A stretch of 31,832 nucleotides of DNA from NCBI GenBank assembly GCA_964560875.1, contig CAZLMW010000096.1, forward strand, positions 1-31,832, written 5' to 3'. Origin of the DNA: CAZLMW01 sp964560875. Lineage in GTDB: Bacteria; Myxococcota_A; UBA9042. A program made the position numbers and the translations under genes. How positions within the stretch are numbered: position 1 is the first letter of the stretch; every line of letters starts with the position of its first letter. Below, one piece after another: positions 25,006 through 30,705 of this stretch. The notes under the pieces were generated by a model. The model ran no database searches and was not told where the DNA came from. It saw only the letters and a list, made by a program, of their open reading frames with translations.

Positions 25006-26012
25006 GTGGCGCTGTTTTTGCCGTAGCGGCGGGTGAATGGAGCGTAGATCATGCACGAGTCGATGCGGATAAAGCGATTCTTGCCCGCCTCGCGCCACGG
25101 AGTCAGCAGCTTCTTGATGGCTGCCTTGTCGTCCGCATCCTTGACGTAATCCCAGTGGACCTCGCCGATCTCTGCGAATCGCTTGACCACGATCTTGCGC
25201 GTGGAGACGTCATACTTGTTACGAAACCGCTCGAGACGCTCGCTGTCGACCTTGCCGTCCTTGATGAACACGGAGGTCACGGCGGTTGGCAGCTGCGCCG
25301 CCATGCGTTCGATGGGCGCCATGTCGACCACCCGCCAGCGGCACACCTCGTGGCACTCCTTGTACGGGTTGCGGTGCAGCCACTTCTGACTGTAGCCGTC
25401 CTTGATGGACACAAGGCGGTTGTAGGCCATCCCTCGCTCCTTCGCGTAGGCCTCGTCCCACGAGTGTGTCGACGTCAGGATGTACTCAGGCACGCCGCGC
25501 GACCACATGCCGACGCGGTTCTTGATCGCGATCCGTTGCGCCTCGTTGAGCGTGGGGTTGCCCCCCTTGGTCATGCTCATCGTGTGGGCGAGACCCTTCA
25601 CGATTTGGCTGTAAGCGAGGTCGGGGCACCACCAAAGGATGCGCCCGTAACCGTCCTTGCTGATCGGTGCGTTCTTGTCGCCAATCTTGCCGGTCCAGCA
25701 CTTCCAGACGCCCTTGCGGCCGTTGAGCGTGCCTTGCTTGGCGTTGGCGTACTGCTCCCAATACGTCTTGGCACCCCATTTGTGCACATTGCCGTACGAC
25801 TCGAGCGTATTGAAGCCCGCCAGGCGCGCCTTGGTGCCCTTGAACTTTGCCGGTCCATTGACCACGCGGAAGCTATCGCCGTCGTTGAAGAAGACCTCGG
25901 CGCGTTGCCCGTTTAGGAACACGACCGTAAGCGGCAGCGCCGTCGCGAGAGCTGGCACCACAACGCCGGCGACCACGAGTCCGCACGCCAACAACCGCAC
26001 GGCCATGCGCAT
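24993..26012 (-). CDS. Secreted staphylococcal-nuclease-like protein
   Basis: A 339-aa protein with a signal peptide (residues 1-25) and an SNase-like domain at about 28-175. Aligned by eye to staphylococcal nuclease: D44-G45-D46-S47 matches the D19-G-D21-T loop, R63 matches R35, E71 matches the catalytic base E43 (the same 8-residue spacing from R63), and YGR with R124 matches R87. The calcium ligand D40 is Asn here (N68) and the Pro before Glu is Leu, so metal binding may differ. A C-terminal half of about 160 residues has no recognised motif but has three further Cys (ECHEVCRW; DSCMIY). The start is ATG 26012 with GGAG 5 nt upstream. It heads a collinear run with the two DND-repeat genes and comEC. 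Confidence 0.82.
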   Translation of the reverse strand: MRMAVRLLACGLVVAGVVVPALATALPLTVVFLNGQRAEVFFNDGDSFRVVNGPAKFKGTKARLAGFNTLESYGNVHKWGAKTYWEQYANAKQGTLNGRKGVWKCWTGKIGDKNAPISKDGYGRILWWCPDLAYSQIVKGLAHTMSMTKGGNPTLNEAQRIAIKNRVGMWSRGVPEYILTSTHSWDEAYAKERGMAYNRLVSIKDGYSQKWLHRNPYKECHEVCRWRVVDMAPIERMAAQLPTAVTSVFIKDGKVDSERLERFRNKYDVSTRKIVVKRFAEIGEVHWDYVKDADDKAAIKKLLTPWREAGKNRFIRIDSCMIYAPFTRRYGKNSATCLH

Positions 26013-26057
26013 CAGGTCTCCGGTGTCTTGACGTTGTAGTCAGCGGTCTTGGTGGTC

Positions 26058-26086
26058 ATTTCGGACCACGAGCCGACAAGTGTCAA
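26058..26086 (-). promoter_or_regulatory. Sigma70-type promoter for the nuclease operon
   Basis: On the minus strand, a perfect -35 TTGACA (26081-26086) is followed by a 17-nt spacer and CGAAAT (26058-26063; 3 of 6 with the -10 consensus). It sits about 46 bp upstream of the nuclease start and downstream of the exb terminator, exactly where a promoter is expected. The spacing and -35 are strong; the -10 is weak. Confidence 0.5.
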
Positions 26087-26149
26087 CCTGCAGACAGGAG
26101 AAGGCGCGAAATCTGCACACATAGCCGTCGCCCACGTCTCCGATCAGAC

Positions 26150-26190
26150 AAAAATGACAACGCCCGCCACGTTTGCGCGGGCGGGCGTTG
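26150..26190 (-). terminator. Rho-independent terminator of the exbB-exbD-exbD operon
   Basis: CAACGCCCGC (26158-26167) and GCGGGCGTTG (26181-26190) form a perfect 10-bp GC-rich stem with a 13-nt loop. Read on the minus strand it is followed by TCATTTTTG, giving the T-tract (complement of 26150-26154). It begins 20 bp after the last exbD stop and precedes the nuclease promoter, separating the two transcription units. Confidence 0.85.
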
Positions 26191-26209
26191 CGACGATCTT
26201 GAGCTGAAA

Positions 26210-26779
26210 TCAGCCTTCTTTTTCTTTGCCGACCATGATGGCGAAGTTCGGTTCGCGGTATTCATTTCGGCCGCATGTCGCCATCACCATCTTGATCACT
26301 TGGAATGGCACGGTTCTGTCCGCTTGGATGATCACCTTGCGATTCCTTCGCTGCTTCTTGTCAGCGCTCTTCTGCTGAAGCTTCCAACTGCGCTTGAGCA
26401 CCTCGGCCAGGGGCTTGATGTCCCAGCTCGGGTACTTGACCTCGTTGATGTCCGCGATCGAGAGGACCTGGTTGTTCTCGAACAACAGCACACCCGGTTG
26501 CTTACCCTTGCCGCGGGTCAGCGCGATCATCGGCGCACGATCCAGCTCGGCTTTCGCGCGGGCTTTCGGCATCGCGACGTCGGGGTTGATCGACATCAGC
26601 TCACCCGAAGCGCTGAATTGCTGGATGAGGAAGACGACGAGGATGATGAACATATCGATCATCGGCACGACGTTGAGAGTCGCGAAGATACCGTGGCCGC
26701 CGCCGTGCATGACGGCTTTCTTGACGCTCTTGAGAGCAACGCCGGAGCCGGCGCGGGCGTGTGGCTGGTGTACCGCCAT
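26210..26779 (-). CDS. ExbD/TolR-family proton-channel protein (second copy)
   Basis: A 189-aa protein with the ExbD architecture. A short cytoplasmic N-terminus is followed by one transmembrane helix LNVVPMIDMFIILVVFLIQQ bearing the essential Asp in the PMID motif. A periplasmic domain ends VIIQADRTVPFQVIKMVMATC, which matches the 'i.aD..vp...v..vm' core. An insertion of about 40 residues (PGVLLFENNQVLSIADINEV through QQKSADKKQRRNRK) lengthens the domain. With ExbB it would convert proton-motive force into work at the envelope. ATG 26779 has GGAG 9 nt upstream. It is the last gene of a three-gene operon closed by a clear terminator. Confidence 0.92.
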   Translation of the reverse strand: MAVHQPHARAGSGVALKSVKKAVMHGGGHGIFATLNVVPMIDMFIILVVFLIQQFSASGELMSINPDVAMPKARAKAELDRAPMIALTRGKGKQPGVLLFENNQVLSIADINEVKYPSWDIKPLAEVLKRSWKLQQKSADKKQRRNRKVIIQADRTVPFQVIKMVMATCGRNEYREPNFAIMVGKEKEG

Positions 26780-26830
26780 GGTTCAGTTCTCCTGACCGCT
26801 TGACGCGGGGGGTGGGCTGGTCAGCCTGCG

Positions 26831-27436
26831 CTACTCGAAGTTCTGGAAGCCTTCGGCGCGGAGCAGGTTGATGTCGCCCACCGACGGGCTCTTGAGGCAG
26901 CTCGTGCCCTCTTCGTCTTCGCACGAGTGCAGGACGGTATCGAGCGTTCCAATCAGATGGATGTACGGCACCTTGTCGTGACACGCGACCATCGTCTTGA
27001 GTTTGTCGCCTTTCTTGGCTTCTTTCATGAGGTACGCGAGCCGCTCTTGGAGCTTGGCCTTGTCGTACTTCTTGAAGTTCTCGTAGCTGCCCTGGCAGGT
27101 GCCTTCGAGCATCTTGCCGCGGCAGAGACGGAATTCACCGGTCGTGGGAATCGTCTCTGGCTGCTGCAGCGCGACGTTCTCGGCGTTCCACAAGTTGATC
27201 ATGTAGCCGTTGGGCGTCACCGCCACGTTCAGCTTCGGATCCTTCTTCTTGTCGTCGTTCTTCGGCGGCGACTTCGACGCTTTGGGCAGCGCCTGGTCGA
27301 CGTCGATCTTCGACAGCGTTGACCACGCAGCGGAGATGACGAGAAAGCAGATCAAGCAGATCAGCAGGTCGATGAAGGGAACGACGTTCAGCGTTGCGTC
27401 AGCTACGCCGCCCTTACCAGATGCTGCACCAGCCAT
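26831..27436 (-). CDS. ExbD/TolR-family proton-channel protein (first copy)
   Basis: A 201-aa ExbD-like protein. The transmembrane helix LNVVPFIDLLICLICFLVI contains the conserved Asp. The periplasmic domain ends with VACHDKVPYIHLIGTLDTV, the counterpart of the usual 'i.aD..vpy..vi.vmd' strand. Unusually it has at least five periplasmic Cys (LCRGKMLEGTC, VACHD, HSCEDEEGTSC), pointing to disulfides, and a Lys-rich linker (PPKNDDKKKD). ATG 27436 has AGGAG 6 nt upstream. It lies between exbB and the second exbD (51-bp gap), so the complex probably holds two different ExbD subunits, as in AglR-AglQ-AglS. Confidence 0.92.
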   Translation of the reverse strand: MAGAASGKGGVADATLNVVPFIDLLICLICFLVISAAWSTLSKIDVDQALPKASKSPPKNDDKKKDPKLNVAVTPNGYMINLWNAENVALQQPETIPTTGEFRLCRGKMLEGTCQGSYENFKKYDKAKLQERLAYLMKEAKKGDKLKTMVACHDKVPYIHLIGTLDTVLHSCEDEEGTSCLKSPSVGDINLLRAEGFQNFE

Positions 27437-27499
27437 GGGGTACTCCTGCTAGTGGTTGCCGGAGGGCAACAACGACGAAGGTCTTGGCAAGAACGCACA

Positions 27500-27531
27500 C
27501 GCGGGGACCCAACAGACGCTGGGTCCCCGCG
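27500..27531 (-). promoter_or_regulatory. Strong intercistronic stem-loop between exbB and the first exbD
   Basis: CGCGGGGACCCA (27500-27511) and TGGGTCCCCGCG (27520-27531) form a perfect 12-bp stem with an 8-nt loop, starting 11 bp after the exbB stop. No T-run follows. A smaller 6-bp hairpin (GTTGCC/GGCAAC, 27455-27470) lies 20 bp before the exbD start. Such a hairpin could stabilise the exbB message or cause partial termination, giving more ExbB than ExbD, which suits the known excess of the channel subunit. The role is inference. Confidence 0.6.
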
Positions 27532-27542
27532 AAGCAGAGTTC

Positions 27543-28205
27543 TTAGGCCGCGTCTTCTTTGATGTCGCCCATCTTGTTGCGGTTGGCAACAATCAGGTTG
27601 AGGACGCGAACGGTGCCCTCGTTGATGTCCGACTCGATCTCGGTCGCCTTCGACGACAGCACGGCGAACGCGAGAACGCCGATAATACCGGTGGCGAGAC
27701 CGAAAGCGGTGCAGTTCATCGCTTCGGAAATACCGGCCGAGAGGAGGGTCGAACGCTGCGACGGGTCAACGTCTGGACGGCCGATTGCGCCGAACGTTGC
27801 GATGAGTCCGGTAATCGTGCCGAGCAGGCCCGCGAGAGTCGCGGTGTTGCCGAGCAGGTTGAGGTAATCGATGCGCTTCTTGATCTGCGGGAGCTCCCGC
27901 AGGTACGCCTCGTCCATCGCGGCCTGCACTTCCTCGTCGGAGCGCTTCACCTTGAGGACGCCGGCGTGAACGATACGCGCGAGCGGGTACTGGTAGGTCG
28001 AGCAGACCTTCAGGACGCGATTCAGGTCGCCCTTCAGGATCGGCACCTGGAGGAGCTTGATGAACTCCTCCTTTTTGACGCTAGAACGGATGTAGAGCAC
28101 GAAAATGCGCTCGAACATGATGGCGAGAATAAAGACGAGGTGCCCAAGGATGGGCCACATGCCCCATCCGCCCTCTTCAAAGAACTCAGCAATAGTATGG
28201 AACAT
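27543..28205 (-). CDS. ExbB/TolQ/MotA-family proton-channel protein
   Basis: A 220-aa inner-membrane protein with three helices: about residues 14-40 (WGMWPILGHLVFILAIMFERIF cut short), 118-145 (LLGNTATLAGLLGTITGLIATF) and 165-190 (AFGLATGIIGVLAFAVLSS). The LLGTITGLI and ISEAMNCTAFGLATGI segments are the family signature that lines the proton path. A cytoplasmic helical region lies between helices 1 and 2. ATG 28205 has GAGGAG 7 nt upstream. It heads the exbB-exbD-exbD operon, so proton flow should energise an outer-membrane or surface process. With two ExbD partners and no TonB/TolA in the window, the client is unknown; an Agl-like motor or an import system are both possible. Confidence 0.94.
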   Translation of the reverse strand: MFHTIAEFFEEGGWGMWPILGHLVFILAIMFERIFVLYIRSSVKKEEFIKLLQVPILKGDLNRVLKVCSTYQYPLARIVHAGVLKVKRSDEEVQAAMDEAYLRELPQIKKRIDYLNLLGNTATLAGLLGTITGLIATFGAIGRPDVDPSQRSTLLSAGISEAMNCTAFGLATGIIGVLAFAVLSSKATEIESDINEGTVRVLNLIVANRNKMGDIKEDAA

Positions 28206-28330
28206 CCAAAAACTCCTCGTTGGGTCCAGGGATGAGCTGGTGGAAGAGGCGGGCCCGGCATGGGCTACCTCGTTATGGACACGGCCCCGGGTGTGCCCGT
28301 TGGTCGCAGTCGCTGCTTACGATGGTCCCG

Positions 28331-28358
28331 ATCATCCACCTGTAGACACTGATGTCAA
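28331..28358 (-). promoter_or_regulatory. Sigma70-type promoter for the exb operon
   Basis: On the minus strand, a perfect TTGACA (28353-28358) is followed by a 16-nt spacer and GATGAT (28331-28336; 4 of 6 with TATAAT). The predicted start near 28324 leaves a leader of about 120 nt before the exbB ATG. It is the same perfect -35 hexamer as seen before the nuclease gene. Confidence 0.5.
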
Positions 28359-28569
28359 CCGGTGTGCTCTCGGGCGTTGCAGCGAGCGGAGCGTATTTAG
28401 CACCGGGCTCGCGAAGGGGTCAAGTAGCCGGGCGACCGTCTTCACACCCTTTTGCTGGTTCCTCTGAGGCATCTGAACGCCGCGTCTTTTCAAAGGCTTG
28501 CGCAGGGGGCGTGCAACGAGGCCGGCCCGGACTTGCGCCGGTGGGTTTGCGTGCCATGGTGAGGGCCGC

Positions 28570-28598
28570 CAGAAATGTCGCGCAGTTGGCGATTTCTG
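28570..28598 (+). promoter_or_regulatory. Inverted repeat just upstream of the TPR gene
   Basis: CAGAAAT (28570-28576) and ATTTCTG (28592-28598) are perfect inverted arms, extended inward by CGC/GCG with a 2-nt bulge. The repeat ends about 10 bp before the GGAGG ribosome site of the 28620 gene. It could be an operator or an mRNA hairpin limiting initiation. Confidence 0.4.
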
Positions 28599-28619
28599 CG
28601 ACCCGTTTGGAGGCCTCGA

Positions 28620-29285
28620 ATGAAGCGCAGCGACCAGGAAGCGATAACAGAATTACTGCTGAGTGATCCGGAAGAAGCACTGGCCTGTGTGCGCGAGCTT
28701 CGGTCCGCGGACGGCAAGGATCTGGATTTATTGGCGTTTGAGGCGGAGTGTGTGGCGGAGACCGGAGATTTCCGGCGCGCGCTCGAGCTCTGGGGCAGGT
28801 ACGTGGAGCAAGACCCCGACTACCTGACGGCGTATGCGGAGCGCTGCCGGATTTTTGTCGAGCTCGGCGAACTTGAAGCCGCGGCGGCCGAAGCCAACCT
28901 TTGCGACGAGCTCTTCGGGGGCCAGGCAGCGACCGCCTACAGCCGAGCCTTCTTGATGGAGGCGCGGGGCGACTACAGCGCAGCGGACAAGCTCTTTGCT
29001 GCGGCCGGCGACCTCGAAGACGGATATGAAGCTCCGCCACGACTCGCGAAAAGCGCCGTCAAGCGGGCGCTGATCGATACGCTGGAGGGCGTCGGGACGG
29101 TGAAGGTATTCCCGATGCCGCGGACCGCGGGCGACGAAGGGATGGGACGCGCTTTTGATCTGGATCCGGATAGCGGGGTCACCGTTTACCAACGGAACGT
29201 GGAGCGCAGTCTCGACGCCGACGCGGATCCCGCTGAATTTGCTGCGGTCATCGGCGAACTTTGGTCGTCGGTGCAGGCCGATTGA
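28620..29285 (+). CDS. TPR protein with C-terminal zincin-like remnant lacking HExxH
   Basis: A 221-aa cytosolic protein (no signal peptide). About residues 5-130 are TPR-like helices (DLLAFEAECVAETGDFRRAL; LTAYAERCRIFVELGELEAA; TAYSRAFLMEARGDYSAADK). The last 75 residues (PRLAKSAVKRALIDTLEGVG, then VKVFPMP and GVTVYQRNVERSLDADADPA) resemble the stretch before the active site in the small zincin-like metallopeptidase family (PF06262), which has 'v.v...P' and 'i.lfqRNlER' followed by an HExxH helix. Here the protein ends at IGELWSSVQAD, where HExGH should be, so it would be catalytically dead. The resemblance is from memory. ATG 28620 has GGAGG 6 nt upstream; an ATG at 28575 is in frame but lacks a site. 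Confidence 0.8.
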   Translation: MKRSDQEAITELLLSDPEEALACVRELRSADGKDLDLLAFEAECVAETGDFRRALELWGRYVEQDPDYLTAYAERCRIFVELGELEAAAAEANLCDELFGGQAATAYSRAFLMEARGDYSAADKLFAAAGDLEDGYEAPPRLAKSAVKRALIDTLEGVGTVKVFPMPRTAGDEGMGRAFDLDPDSGVTVYQRNVERSLDADADPAEFAAVIGELWSSVQAD

Positions 29286-29336
29286 AACGGACGGCAGAAG
29301 CTATGGGTCGCCGACGAGCCTGGGTTGAGCGGGCGA

Positions 29337-30533
29337 TCAAATGCGCTCGAAAGCGGTGGCCACGCCCTGACCTACCCCGACACAAAGCGTCGCGATGCCC
29401 CGCTTGGCGTCGGCGCGCTTCATCTCGTAGAGCAATGTAGTCGCGATGCGTGCCCCGCTGCAGCCGAGCGGATGACCCAGGGCGATGGCGCCGCCGTTGA
29501 CGTTCACCTTGGCGCGATCGATCGACCAATGGCTGAGCACGGCGAGTGACTGCGCCGCGAACGCTTCGTTCAGCTCGACCAAATCGACGTCGTCCCAGCT
29601 CCACTGCACGCGCCGCATCAGCTTGTCGGTCGCAGGCACGGGGCCGATGCCCATGATCGTGGGATCCACGCCGGCCTGTGCGGAACCGACGATGCGCGCC
29701 AGCGGCGTGATGTCGTGGCGATCAATGAACGCCTGTGAGGCGATCGCGAGCGCGCAGGCGCCATCGTTGAGGGTGGACGAGTTGCCCGCCGTCACAGAGC
29801 CGCCGGTTCGAAACGCCGGCCGCAGGCGCGCCAGTTTCTCGGGTGAAGAGTCGCGGCGAGGCCCTTCATCGGCATCGACGACCACGGTGGACTTGCGGAG
29901 CTTCACCGTGATCGGAATCAACTCTTCGGTGAACTTGCCGGCGTCCATTGCGGTGATCGCCTTTTGCTGCGAGGCGAGCGCGTAGCCGTCCTGGGCCTCG
30001 CGGCTGATGGTGTATTTGTCGACAAGGTTCTCGGCCGTCTTGCCCATCGCTTCGAGTGGAAAGAGCGCTTCCATCTTCGGGTTGGGGTAGCGCCAGCCGA
30101 GGGCGCTATCCCACATCTGGTTGTTGCCGCGGGGCGGTCCGGTGTACGGCTTGGCGACCGACCAGGGGGCGCGCGACATGCTCTCGACGCCGCCGGCGAT
30201 CACGAGATCTGACTCGCCGATCGCGATCTGGCGAAATGCCGCGTTGATCGCGTCAAGTCCGGAAGCACAAAGCCGATTGATCGTGTAGGCGGGGACGTCC
30301 TGCGGCAATCCGCCGAGCAGTGTCGCCATGCGGGCGATGTTGCGATTGTCCTCACCGGCCTGGTTGGCGCAGCCGAGGATCACTTCATCGACGCTGTCAC
30401 CCTGCCAAGGTGCGCGATCGACGAGCGACTTGATCACCTCAGCGGCGAGATCGTCCGGTCGAACGTGGGCAAGTCCGCCGCCGTAGCGGCCGATCGGGGT
30501 CCTGAGGGCGTCGATGACGTAAACAGGCGTCAT
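29337..30533 (-). CDS. Thiolase (3-oxoadipyl-CoA thiolase / acetyl-CoA acyltransferase type)
   Basis: A 398-aa cytosolic thiolase cleaving or forming 3-oxoacyl-CoA. The catalytic Cys is C89 in INRLCASGLDAINA. The C-terminal pair is H354 in GHPLGCSGAR and C384 in TLCVGVGQG; NEAFAAQ is also present. These are all residues needed for activity. The segment GCANQAGEDNRNIARMATLL and the GWRYPNPKME motif closely resemble PcaF/PaaJ beta-ketoadipyl-CoA thiolases, so a role in aromatic or fatty-acid degradation is likely; substrate choice is inference. The open frame runs upstream to 31415, but ATG 30533 is the true start (GGAG 5 nt upstream, standard N-terminus). It is divergent from the PDZ gene and has no pathway partner in the window. 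Confidence 0.95.
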   Translation of the reverse strand: MTPVYVIDALRTPIGRYGGGLAHVRPDDLAAEVIKSLVDRAPWQGDSVDEVILGCANQAGEDNRNIARMATLLGGLPQDVPAYTINRLCASGLDAINAAFRQIAIGESDLVIAGGVESMSRAPWSVAKPYTGPPRGNNQMWDSALGWRYPNPKMEALFPLEAMGKTAENLVDKYTISREAQDGYALASQQKAITAMDAGKFTEELIPITVKLRKSTVVVDADEGPRRDSSPEKLARLRPAFRTGGSVTAGNSSTLNDGACALAIASQAFIDRHDITPLARIVGSAQAGVDPTIMGIGPVPATDKLMRRVQWSWDDVDLVELNEAFAAQSLAVLSHWSIDRAKVNVNGGAIALGHPLGCSGARIATTLLYEMKRADAKRGIATLCVGVGQGVATAFERI

Positions 30534-30620
30534 GGTGGCTCCGTGCCCGGGAGGGCTGACCGGGCCGGGAATCGTCACGGCACCGATGGGGTTGATGATG
30601 GCGTGGCCTGCGCGCCGCCG

Positions 30621-30685
30621 ATCCGATTGGCCGATCGCGTTGGCCCATCGCGTTGGCCGATCTGGTCTGCCGATGCGTTTGACGA
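30621..30685. repeat. Tandem 13-bp repeats in the thiolase/PDZ divergent promoter region
   Basis: Four adjoining 13-bp units start at 30621, 30634, 30647 and 30660, plus a decayed fifth at 30673. The two central units are ATCGCGTTGGCCC and ATCGCGTTGGCCG (12 of 13 identical). The first is ATCCGATTGGCCG and the fourth ATCTGGTCTGCCG. They lie in the 172-bp gap between divergent starts (30533 and 30706). Thirteen bp is slightly over one helical turn. They may be binding sites for a regulator, or a simple tandem duplication. Confidence 0.6.
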
Positions 30686-30705
30686 CCGACGGATAGGGCC
30701 GCACG

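Larger units (their letters stand above)
28206..28619. other. 414-bp divergent intergenic region
   Basis: It lies between exbB (minus) and the TPR gene (plus). It contains the exbB promoter candidate at 28331-28358 and an inverted repeat at 28570-28598. I find no convincing gene; the small open frames here have no ribosome sites or protein-like composition. About 200 bp between 28360 and 28569 hold nothing I can interpret. Confidence 0.5.

Noticed and set aside
26831..28205. TonB-dependent iron-uptake system based on exbB/exbD.
   Set aside because: No TonB, TonB-dependent receptor plug motif or ABC importer is present in the window, and the ExbD pair is atypical.
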